Part shown: one piece after another, positions 7,397 to 12,946 of the stretch
How the letters are laid out: every line of letters begins with the position of its first letter
Position numbering within the stretch: position 1 is the first letter of the stretch
Source of the DNA: an uncultured Lachnospiraceae bacterium
Lineage (GTDB): Bacteria > Bacillota > Clostridia > Lachnospirales > Lachnospiraceae
DNA: 12,946 nt
NCBI GenBank assembly: GCA_945643825.1
Contig: CALZEZ010000017.1
Coordinates: 1 to 12,946, forward strand
Reading direction: 5' to 3'
Position numbers and translations under genes: made by a program
The notes under the pieces: model-generated
What the model was told of the DNA's origin: nothing
Database searches by the model: none
The model's input: only the letters and a program-made list of their open reading frames with translations

Positions 7397-7414
7397 TGTG
7401 GATAATGTGGATGA
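7397..7414 (-). repeat. 18-bp repeat, copy 2 (two abutting DnaA-like boxes)
   Basis: The + strand reads TGTGGATAATGTGGATGA. Its first half is the exact complement of the consensus DnaA box. It directly abuts the murC stop codon (7415-7417). Confidence 0.85.
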
Positions 7415-8791
7415 TTATTCTTTCAGCAGGTTTTCGCCGATTTTTACGACATCTCCGGCGCCCATAGTTATCAACAGGTCGCCACTTGTGCAATTTTCCA
7501 ATACAAATTTTTCAATGGCGTCAAAGGAGGGGAGATAGGTACAGTCGGTGCCAAGCTGTTGCAGCTCCTCCTGCAGATTCTTCGAACTGATGCCGAGGGT
7601 GTCAGTCTCGCGTGCCGGATAGATATCCGGGAGGATCACATGATCCGCCATAGAGAGTGCCTGAGCAAATTCCTTCAGAAAGGACTTTGTGCGGGTGTAG
7701 GTGTGCGGCTGGAAGATGCACCACAGCTTCTTGTGCGGGTAAGCTTCGGCAGCCTGCAGAGTCGCACGGATTTCCGTGGGATGGTGCGCATAGTCATCGA
7801 TAATGGTAATGCCGTTTACAACACCCTTGTGCTCAAAGCGGCGGTCGGTTCCGCTAAAATGAAGAAGCGCCTTCTGTATGGTGTCATCCCCGATTGCAAA
7901 CAGATCAGCAATAGCAATGGCAGCACAGGCATTATAGATATTGTGCTCGCCGGGAACCCGAAGGGTAAACTCCCTGTCGACTCCGTCTGCATTGAGACAG
8001 AAGGAGGTGGTTCCATCCTCGTGGGTGCAGATTTTCTCCGGATGATAGGTACAGTCGCTGCCATGACCAAAGGTGATTACCGGGCAGGCCAGATCTCCGG
8101 TCAGCTCAGAAGGCTTCGGAATATCGCCGTTTATGATCAGGGCTCCGTCTTCGGGCAGCAGCTTTGCAAACCGGTGGAAGGAGGAGCGGATATCATCCAG
8201 ATCCTTAAAGAAATCGAGATGATCCGCATCAATGTTAAGAATGATTCCGTATCGGGGATAGAAGCTTAAAAAGCTGTTGGTGTATTCACAGGCCTCTGTC
8301 ACAAAATAATCGGAGTGACCGATCCGGATATTTCCGCCGATGGTCTTTAGAATGCCTCCGATTGAGAGGGTGGGATCGACACCGGCTGCGAGCAAAATTT
8401 CGGAAACCATGGAAGTAGTTGTTGTCTTGCCGTGTGTTCCACTGATGGCAATAGGGAACTTATAGTTTCGCATGATCTGTCCGAGAAGCTCGGCACGGCT
8501 GAGCATCGGAATCCCTGCCTCGACTGCACGGCGGTACTCTGGATTATCCGGATGAATTGCGCTGGTGTATACCACAAGATCTATGTTATCTGTTATATTT
8601 TCCGCTCTCTGTGAATAATGTATGACAGCCCCTTTTCTCTCGAGGGCATCGGTGAGGGGAGATTCCTTGGAATCGGAGCCGGATACGGTGAAATTGCGCT
8701 CGAGAAGGAGCTCGGCTAGTCCGCTCATACTGATTCCACCGATACCGATGAAATACACATGACTGCTTTTTGCAAAGTCTATCTGATACAT
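7415..8791 (-). CDS. murC: UDP-N-acetylmuramate--L-alanine ligase
   Basis: MurC joins L-alanine to UDP-N-acetylmuramic acid with ATP hydrolysis, the first peptide step of cytoplasmic peptidoglycan precursor synthesis. The 458-residue product is full length for the family. The N-terminal Rossmann-like domain has HVYFIGIGGISMSGLAELL (11-29), which binds the UDP moiety. The central Mur ligase domain has the ATP loop GTHGKTTTT (118-126), EACEYTNSF and NIDADHLD. The C-terminal domain has DDYAHHPTEI (around 333-341) and FQPHTYTRT. ATG at 8791 is preceded by AGAAAGG (8807-8801), 9 nt away, and by a good promoter. It is transcribed alone from this promoter, divergently from glgC; downstream, 230 nt separate its stop from the DnaD-like gene, and I see no strong terminator there. 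Confidence 0.97.
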   Translation of the reverse strand: MYQIDFAKSSHVYFIGIGGISMSGLAELLLERNFTVSGSDSKESPLTDALERKGAVIHYSQRAENITDNIDLVVYTSAIHPDNPEYRRAVEAGIPMLSRAELLGQIMRNYKFPIAISGTHGKTTTTSMVSEILLAAGVDPTLSIGGILKTIGGNIRIGHSDYFVTEACEYTNSFLSFYPRYGIILNIDADHLDFFKDLDDIRSSFHRFAKLLPEDGALIINGDIPKPSELTGDLACPVITFGHGSDCTYHPEKICTHEDGTTSFCLNADGVDREFTLRVPGEHNIYNACAAIAIADLFAIGDDTIQKALLHFSGTDRRFEHKGVVNGITIIDDYAHHPTEIRATLQAAEAYPHKKLWCIFQPHTYTRTKSFLKEFAQALSMADHVILPDIYPARETDTLGISSKNLQEELQQLGTDCTYLPSFDAIEKFVLENCTSGDLLITMGAGDVVKIGENLLKE

Positions 8792-8827
8792 GAGAAGTGT
8801 CCTTTCTATTTTTTCCTGATACCATAT

Positions 8828-8856
8828 ATTATACGCACTTCTTCGTCAAAAGACAA
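8828..8856 (-). promoter_or_regulatory. sigma-A promoter of murC
   Basis: On the - strand TTGTCT (8856-8851, 4/6) and consensus TATAAT (8833-8828) are separated by 17 bp. Transcription should start near 8821, about 30 nt before the murC ATG. The divergent glgC promoter is some 120 bp away across AT-rich DNA (8857-8975) in which I see no other clear element. Confidence 0.7.
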
Positions 8857-8975
8857 ATCGCAGAGCAGAAAAAAGAAAATATACAAAATGCATATTTTTA
8901 TAGAAAAAAACTGTCAAAATATGGTTATTATGAAAAGTTTGTTATTAAACTAACGAGGAAAATGTGTAATAATGA

Positions 8976-9004
8976 TTCACTTTCAGAAAGTAATATGCTA
9001 TGAT
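8976..9004 (+). promoter_or_regulatory. Promoter of glgC-glgD-spoVG
   Basis: TTCACT (8976-8981, 4/6) and TATGAT (8999-9004, 5/6) are 17 bp apart, and TGC before the -10 gives an extended -10 (TGCTATGAT). The predicted start is near 9011, giving a leader of about 47 nt. That leader contains a small hairpin, CACGA/TCGTG (9019-9032, 4-A loop), upstream of a very strong ribosome binding site, AGGTGAT (9048-9054). Confidence 0.6.
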
Positions 9005-9057
9005 ATTAATACAAAATACACGAAAAATCGTGAAAATATGACCAGAGAGGTGATGAC

Positions 9058-10329
9058 ATGATAAAGAAAGAAATGATTGCAATGCTCTTAGCGGGAGGAC
9101 AAGGCAGTCGTCTGGGTGTCTTGACATCAAATATGGCCAAACCTGCCGTTGCATTCGGAGGAAAATACAGAATCATTGATTTTCCTTTAAGCAACTGTAT
9201 CAATTCCGGTGTTGATACGGTGGGTGTACTGACGCAGTACCAGCCATTGAGGTTAAACACTCATATCGGAATCGGTATTCCGTGGGATCTTGACCGCAAT
9301 ATTGGTGGTGTGACCGTGCTTCCGCCATATGAAAAGATTGGAAATACGGAGTGGTATACCGGAACTGCGAATGCAATATATCAGAATCTGGCATATATGG
9401 AGAGCTATAATCCGGAATATGTTCTTATTCTTTCGGGTGATCATATCTATAAAATGGATTATGAGGTTATGCTGGACTTCCATAAGGCGAATAACGCGGA
9501 GGTTACCATAGCTGTTATGCCGGTTTCCATGGAAGAGGCAAGCCGTTTTGGTATCATTATTGCGGATGATAATCGTAAGATTACCGACTTTGAGGAGAAG
9601 CCGGAGCATCCCAGATCCAATCTGGCATCGATGGGAATCTACATCTTTAACTGGAAGACATTGAAGGAGAGTCTGCTTGCTATGGCGGATCAGCCCGGAC
9701 TTGATTTTGGTAAGCATGTCATTCCCTATTGCCATGAGCGAAACATGCCGCTGTATGCTTATGAGTTTAACGGCTACTGGAAGGATGTCGGAACCCTGAA
9801 CTCCTACTGGGAAGCAAATATGGAGCTGATCGATATCGTTCCGGAATTTAATCTGTATGAGGAATACTGGAAGATCTACACCAAGAGTGACATTCTGCCG
9901 CCTCAGTACATTTCCTCGCATTCTGTGATTGAGAAGGCGATTATCGGAGAAGGCTCGGATATACGCGGTAAGGTTTATAATTCTGTCATCGGCTGCGGCG
10001 TTACGATTGGTGAGGGTACGGTTGTCAGGGACTCCATCATTATGAATAATACAGTGATCGGAGACGGATGTGAGATTAATAAAGCGATCATCGCAGAGCA
10101 GGCAGTCATTAAGGATCACGTCAGAATGGGTATCGGAGAGGAAGCACCCAGCGAGCTTAATCCCGGCATCTATAATCATGGTATTGTTACCATTGCCGAG
10201 GGCAGCCTGATTCCGGAGAACATCGTAATAGGTAAGAATACTGTGATTTCCGGACAGACAGAAGTAGCAGATTATGAAAACGGATATCTGGCGAGCGGAA
10301 AATCTTTATTGAAAGCAGGTGAGAAATAG
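9058..10329 (+). CDS. glgC: Glucose-1-phosphate adenylyltransferase, catalytic subunit (ADP-glucose pyrophosphorylase)
   Basis: GlgC makes ADP-glucose and pyrophosphate from glucose 1-phosphate and ATP, the committed step of bacterial glycogen synthesis in the cytoplasm. The 423-residue protein has a nucleotidyltransferase domain and a C-terminal left-handed beta-helix. Visible motifs are LLAGGQGSRLG (10-20), AKPAVAFGGKYRIIDFPLSNC with Lys28 and Lys36, WYTGTANAIYQN, SGDHIYKMDY (126-135, Asp128 matching the catalytic Asp), FEEKP (178-182, with the sugar-phosphate-binding Lys181) and YWKDVGT (240-246). Hexapeptide-like repeats such as VIEKAIIGEGSDIRG and VIGCGVTIGEGTVV follow from about residue 285. 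ATG 9058 has an excellent AGGTGAT ribosome binding site. Its TAG stop overlaps the GTG start of glgD by one base, so the two subunits are probably translationally coupled. Confidence 0.97.
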   Translation: MIKKEMIAMLLAGGQGSRLGVLTSNMAKPAVAFGGKYRIIDFPLSNCINSGVDTVGVLTQYQPLRLNTHIGIGIPWDLDRNIGGVTVLPPYEKIGNTEWYTGTANAIYQNLAYMESYNPEYVLILSGDHIYKMDYEVMLDFHKANNAEVTIAVMPVSMEEASRFGIIIADDNRKITDFEEKPEHPRSNLASMGIYIFNWKTLKESLLAMADQPGLDFGKHVIPYCHERNMPLYAYEFNGYWKDVGTLNSYWEANMELIDIVPEFNLYEEYWKIYTKSDILPPQYISSHSVIEKAIIGEGSDIRGKVYNSVIGCGVTIGEGTVVRDSIIMNNTVIGDGCEINKAIIAEQAVIKDHVRMGIGEEAPSELNPGIYNHGIVTIAEGSLIPENIVIGKNTVISGQTEVADYENGYLASGKSLLKAGEK

Positions 10330-11447
10330 TGAGAGCAATCGGTATTATTTTGGCAGGTGGAAATAACCACAGAATGAAGGAATTATCCAAAAAGCGTGCG
10401 GTATGCGCAATGCCTATTGCAGGTAGCTATCGTAGCATTGACTTTGCGTTAAGCAGCATGTCCAATTCACACATAGGCAAGGTGGGTGTACTGACCCAGT
10501 ATAATGCAAGGAGCTTAAACGAGCATCTAAGCTCCTCCAAATGGTGGGATTTCGGAAGAAAACAGGGTGGTCTGTATGTGTTCACTCCGGCAATCACCTC
10601 TGAGAACAGCTTCTGGTACAGAGGAACTGCAGATGCCATTTATCAGAACCTGAATTTCTTAAAGAGCAGTCATGAGCCCTATGTGGTTATCGCATCCGGC
10701 GATGGCGTATATAAACTGGACTATAATAAGGTGCTGGAATACCATATTGAAAAGAAAGCGGATATCACTGTTGTATGCTGTGATCAGACCTCCGATATGG
10801 AAGTGGAGCGCTTTGGAACGGTCAAGATGAATGAGGAATGCCGGATTGAGGAATTTGAGGAGAAGCCGTTATTAGCCAAGACGCAGACAGTCTCCTGTGG
10901 AATCTATGTGATTCGACGCAGACAGCTCATTGAGATGATAGAGCAGTGTGCGAGAGAAGAGCGCTATGATTTCGTTCGCGACATTCTGATCCGCTACAAG
11001 GATGTAAAGAAGATTTATGGCTATAAGATCAAATCCTACTGGAGAAATGTCGCTTCTGTTGAGGACTATTTCAAGACCAACATGGATTTCTTAAAGCCGG
11101 AGATCCGGGATTATTTCTTTAAACAGTATCCGGATGTCTATTCTAAGGTGGACGACCTTCCGCCTGCAAAATATAATGTAGGCTCACAGGTTCGTAACAG
11201 TCTGATTGCCAGTGGCTGTGTCATCAACGGAACAGTGGAAGATTCCGTGATCTTTAAGAAGGCGTTTATCGGCAGTAACTGTTACATCAAGAATTCCATC
11301 ATCTTAAATGATGTTTATATTGGGGACAACACTCATATTGAGAACTGTATTGTGGAGAGCCGCGATACGATTCGCGCCAACACCTATCACAAGGGCGAGG
11401 ACGGAATCAAAATAGTTATGGAACGCAATGACCGATTCATGATGTAG
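10329..11447 (+). CDS. glgD: GlgD, regulatory/non-catalytic ADP-glucose pyrophosphorylase subunit
   Basis: GlgD is a diverged GlgC paralogue found in Firmicutes that forms a hetero-oligomer with GlgC and modulates it; on its own it has little or no activity. This 372-residue copy starts at GTG 10329, with AGGTGA (10317-10322) 6 nt upstream. Against GlgC the nucleotide loop is degraded: GGQGSRLG becomes GGNNHRMK (10-17), the catalytic-loop lysines become Val25 and Ser33, and SGDH becomes SGDG (123-126). FEEKP and YWRNV are kept, as are the WYRGTADAIYQNL segment and the C-terminal beta-helix repeats (NSLIASGCVINGTVEDSVIF). It lacks about 50 C-terminal residues relative to GlgC. It is followed 18 nt later by spoVG. 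Confidence 0.95.
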   Translation: MRAIGIILAGGNNHRMKELSKKRAVCAMPIAGSYRSIDFALSSMSNSHIGKVGVLTQYNARSLNEHLSSSKWWDFGRKQGGLYVFTPAITSENSFWYRGTADAIYQNLNFLKSSHEPYVVIASGDGVYKLDYNKVLEYHIEKKADITVVCCDQTSDMEVERFGTVKMNEECRIEEFEEKPLLAKTQTVSCGIYVIRRRQLIEMIEQCAREERYDFVRDILIRYKDVKKIYGYKIKSYWRNVASVEDYFKTNMDFLKPEIRDYFFKQYPDVYSKVDDLPPAKYNVGSQVRNSLIASGCVINGTVEDSVIFKKAFIGSNCYIKNSIILNDVYIGDNTHIENCIVESRDTIRANTYHKGEDGIKIVMERNDRFMM

Positions 11448-11465
11448 AAGTAGGGGGATAGTAAA

Positions 11466-11744
11466 ATGACGATTACAGATGTACGTGTCCGCAAGGTAAC
11501 CCGTGAGGGAAAAATGAAAGCAGTCGTATCCATTACGATTGACAATGAATTTGTTGTTCATGATATCAAAGTGATTGAAGGGGATAACGGTTTGTTTATC
11601 GCGATGCCCAGCAAGAAATCAAATGACGGCGAGTATCGTGATATAGCACATCCGATCAGCCAGGCAGCAAGGGAAAATATCCAGAGACTTATTCTGGAGG
11701 GTTACGAGAAGGAGCTTGCAAAGCTTTCTGAGAATGAAGAATAG
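11466..11744 (+). CDS. spoVG: SpoVG, small nucleic-acid-binding regulator
   Basis: SpoVG-family proteins are DNA/RNA-binding regulators affecting septation, sporulation, capsule and virulence genes in Firmicutes. The 92-residue product matches the family in length and sequence: ITDVRVRKV at the N-terminus, the central VVSITIDNEFVVHDIKVIEGDNGLFIAMPSKK type core (written here only as a description of residues 20-51), then YRDIAHPI and a C-terminal helix (ARENIQRLILEGYEKEL). The ATG at 11466 has AGGGGG (11452-11457) 8 nt upstream. It is the last gene of the glgC-glgD-spoVG unit, directly before a strong terminator, so its expression should follow the glycogen genes unless it also has an internal promoter. 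Confidence 0.96.
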   Translation: MTITDVRVRKVTREGKMKAVVSITIDNEFVVHDIKVIEGDNGLFIAMPSKKSNDGEYRDIAHPISQAARENIQRLILEGYEKELAKLSENEE

Positions 11745-11753
11745 GTTCACATG

Positions 11754-11795
11754 ACAGGTCGTCTCATGGATTCCATGAGACGGCTTGTTTTTTTT
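11754..11795 (+). terminator. Rho-independent terminator of glgC-glgD-spoVG
   Basis: A 16-bp stem (11754-11769 with 11773-11788, two G-U pairs, core CGTCTCATGG/CCATGAGACG) with a 3-nt loop is followed by eight T residues (11788-11795). It starts 10 nt after the spoVG stop. Confidence 0.93.
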
Positions 11796-11813
11796 GCGCC
11801 AAATCGGTACAAT
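11785..11813 (+). promoter_or_regulatory. Candidate promoter of pth-mfd, overlapping the preceding terminator
   Basis: TTGTTT (11785-11790, 3/6) and TACAAT (11808-11813, 5/6) are 17 bp apart. The -35 element lies in the last bases of the terminator stem and its T-tract. The predicted start is near 11820, giving a leader of about 28 nt. The -35 is weak. Confidence 0.45.
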
Positions 11814-11847
11814 GATAAGAGTATTTGTGAAAGAAAGGAACAGAACC

Positions 11848-12411
11848 ATGTATATGATTGTTGGGTTAGGTAATCCTGGCAGGGAATATGGCAACACCCG
11901 TCATAATATTGGCTTTGAGGTGATTGACGCAATTGCAGACAAGGCAGGAATTGCCGTGAAAGGGAAGGAATGCAGAGCGTTAACCGGAAGAGGCGTTTTT
12001 GAGGGAAACCGTGTCCTGCTCGTGAAACCGCAGACCTACATGAATCTGAGTGGAGAAAGTGTACGTGCACTCATAGATTATTATAAGATAGATCCGAAGC
12101 AGGAGCTTATTGTAATATCCGACGACATCAGTCTGGCAGTGGGGAAGCTTCGCATCCGCAAAAAGGGGAGCGCAGGAGGACACAACGGGCTTAAGAATAT
12201 TATCCTTCATCTGGGACATGATGAGTTTCAGAGAGTCAGAGTGGGAGTTGGTGAAAAACCCGCCCAGTTTGACCTGGCAGATTATGTGTTAGGGCATTTT
12301 GACAAGGAAGAGCGCACGGTGATGGATGAGAGCGTGGAGAAGGCGATGCAGGCCGTTGCAGTGATAATGCAGGATGGTGCCGATCAGGCGATGAATCGGT
12401 TTAATGGTTAA
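11848..12411 (+). CDS. pth: Peptidyl-tRNA hydrolase
   Basis: Pth cleaves the ester bond of peptidyl-tRNAs released from stalled ribosomes, recycling tRNA. At 187 residues it has the normal family length. Motifs visible are MIVGLGNPG (3-11, with Asn9), NTRHNIGF (16-23, His19 matching the catalytic base), VKPQTYMNLSG with the substrate-binding Asn, VISDDISLAVGKLRIR (Asp92, matching the catalytic-site Asp) and KGSAGGHNGLKNI. ATG 11848 follows AGAAAGGA (11832-11839) 8 nt upstream; a longer in-frame reading upstream would begin inside the terminator and is rejected. The gap to the next gene is 11 nt, and pth followed by mfd is a common Firmicute order. Confidence 0.97.
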   Translation: MYMIVGLGNPGREYGNTRHNIGFEVIDAIADKAGIAVKGKECRALTGRGVFEGNRVLLVKPQTYMNLSGESVRALIDYYKIDPKQELIVISDDISLAVGKLRIRKKGSAGGHNGLKNIILHLGHDEFQRVRVGVGEKPAQFDLADYVLGHFDKEERTVMDESVEKAMQAVAVIMQDGADQAMNRFNG

Positions 12412-12422
12412 AGGGAGTAGAT

Positions 12423-12946
12423 ATGCGTGTATTGACACAGCCACTAAAAGAGCTGGCGGAATTTGACACAATGTTAGGCAGTCTGCAGAAGGCTGCAAGG
12501 GAGGGGAAGGGAGTCTGTCTTTCTCTCTCCGGCTGTACGGATTCTCAGAAGCTTCATATGATGCATGGACTTGGTGAGGGCTTTCGCAATAAGCTGCTTG
12601 TGACCTATAGTGATAAAAGGGTACGGGAGATTGCGGAGGAATTCTCCTTCTATGAGCGGAATGTCATGACCTTTCCGGCCAGGGATCTGATCTTCTATCA
12701 GGCAGATATCCACGGTAATGAGCTGGTAACGCAGAGAATGAAGGTGCTTCGCAGACTGCTTGATGGCAGTCCCGTAACAGTGGTTACCACCTTTGATGCG
12801 CTGATGACACCACAGATCCCGCTCGAAACGTACCTGGATTACACGGTTACGATTTCAAGAGGCGGGGAGATCAGGGAGGATGAGGTCGCCGCAAAGCTTG
12901 TCGCCATGGGATATGAGAAGAATTACCAGGTGGAAGCGCCGGGGCA
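12423..12946 (+). CDS. mfd: Transcription-repair coupling factor Mfd, N-terminal fragment (runs off the window)
   Basis: Mfd removes RNA polymerase stalled at DNA lesions and recruits UvrA for nucleotide excision repair. Only the first 174 residues are inside the window. They match the UvrB-like N-terminal region: GVCLSLSGCTDSQKLHMMHGL (residues 35-55, described by its ends), FYERNVMTFPARDLIFYQADIHGN with the conserved PARD..FYQADIHGN pattern, QRMKVLRRLLDG, and VTVVTTFDALM. The RNA polymerase-interacting and translocase domains lie beyond the right edge. The start is ATG 12423, with AGGGAG (12412-12417) 5 nt upstream, itself beginning at the pth stop codon, so the two genes are very likely co-transcribed. 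Confidence 0.92.
   Translation, partial: MRVLTQPLKELAEFDTMLGSLQKAAREGKGVCLSLSGCTDSQKLHMMHGLGEGFRNKLLVTYSDKRVREIAEEFSFYERNVMTFPARDLIFYQADIHGNELVTQRMKVLRRLLDGSPVTVVTTFDALMTPQIPLETYLDYTVTISRGGEIREDEVAAKLVAMGYEKNYQVEAPG

Larger units (their letters stand above)
7289..7414. promoter_or_regulatory. Cluster of six DnaA-box-like sites upstream of the helicase-loader operon
   Basis: Compared with the bacterial DnaA box TTATCCACA, the 9-mers are: 7289-7297 (- strand, TTGTCCACA, 8/9), 7298-7306 (-, TCATCCACA, 8/9), 7358-7366 (+, ATATCCACA, 8/9), 7370-7378 (+, TTATCCCCA, 8/9), 7397-7405 (-, TTATCCACA, 9/9) and 7406-7414 (-, TCATCCACA, 8/9). Two abutting head-to-tail pairs on the - strand flank a + strand pair. 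The cluster fills most of the gap between the murC stop (7415) and the promoter of the DnaD/DnaI operon, with its nearest box 44 bp upstream of the -35. A direct repeat of TTTTGCG (7334-7340 and 7344-7350) lies in the middle. DnaA control of the operon, or DnaA titration, is inferred. Confidence 0.7.

Noticed and set aside
7289..7414. DnaA-box cluster as the chromosomal origin oriC
   Set aside because: No dnaA, dnaN or rpmH nearby, no strongly AT-rich unwinding block beside the boxes, and no clear DnaA-trio series; a regulatory or titration role is more economical.
7559..8269. 236-residue reading frame on the + strand
   Set aside because: It is opposite the well-supported murC gene and shows no domain or start signal.
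8759..9003. Short + strand reading frames between murC and glgC
   Set aside because: They span the AT-rich divergent promoter region and lack ribosome binding sites and compositional signs of coding.
9253..10179. 308-residue reading frame on the - strand
   Set aside because: It lies wholly opposite glgC, has no credible ribosome binding site and resembles no protein family; it is an antisense shadow.
11785..11847. In-frame upstream extension of pth
   Set aside because: It would begin inside the terminator T-tract and upstream of the predicted transcript start; ATG 11848 has a ribosome binding site and gives the family length.

Overview
The window looks like chromosomal DNA from an anaerobic Firmicute, most likely a Lachnospiraceae-type Clostridium. 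The reasons are the paired glgC-glgD genes followed by spoVG, the DnaD/DnaI-type primosome genes, strong AGGAGG-like ribosome binding sites, and the atypical long PRPP synthetase. No dnaA, rRNA, tRNA, CRISPR array, phage or transposon gene is visible.

Region 1 (1-3835, + strand) is a poorly characterised envelope cluster. It holds the C-terminal part of a DUF4129-type membrane protein, a 120-residue protein of unknown function, and an 847-residue membrane-anchored protein. That last protein has a beta-rich, propeller-like middle and a C39-peptidase-like C-terminus that seems to have lost its catalytic residues. It converges on the next block at a perfect 11-bp bidirectional terminator hairpin (3865-3892).

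Region 2 (3919-7184, - strand) is a compact operon: a DnaD-domain primosome protein, a DnaC/DnaI-type helicase loader, then a divergent ribose-phosphate pyrophosphokinase. The gaps are only 18 and 8 nt. A clear extended -10 promoter (TGCTATAAT, -10 at 7216-7221) drives it. Just upstream, in the gap behind murC, lies a cluster of six DnaA-box-like 9-mers within 126 bp (7289-7414). It includes one perfect TTATCCACA box and two head-to-tail pairs that form near-identical 18-mers. This is the most interesting feature of the window: a probable DnaA-responsive or DnaA-binding locus directly in front of the helicase-loading operon.

Region 3 (7415-8791, - strand) is murC (peptidoglycan precursor synthesis), with its own TTGTCT-17-TATAAT promoter.

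Region 4 (8976-11795, + strand), divergent from murC, is glgC-glgD-spoVG. These encode catalytic and regulatory ADP-glucose pyrophosphorylase subunits for glycogen synthesis plus the nucleic-acid-binding regulator SpoVG, and the block is closed by a strong 16-bp terminator.

Region 5 (11785-12946, + strand) is pth (peptidyl-tRNA hydrolase) followed by the start of mfd (transcription-repair coupling factor), which runs off the window. This pth-mfd order is common in Firmicutes. The pth promoter appears to reuse the T-tract of the preceding terminator as its -35.
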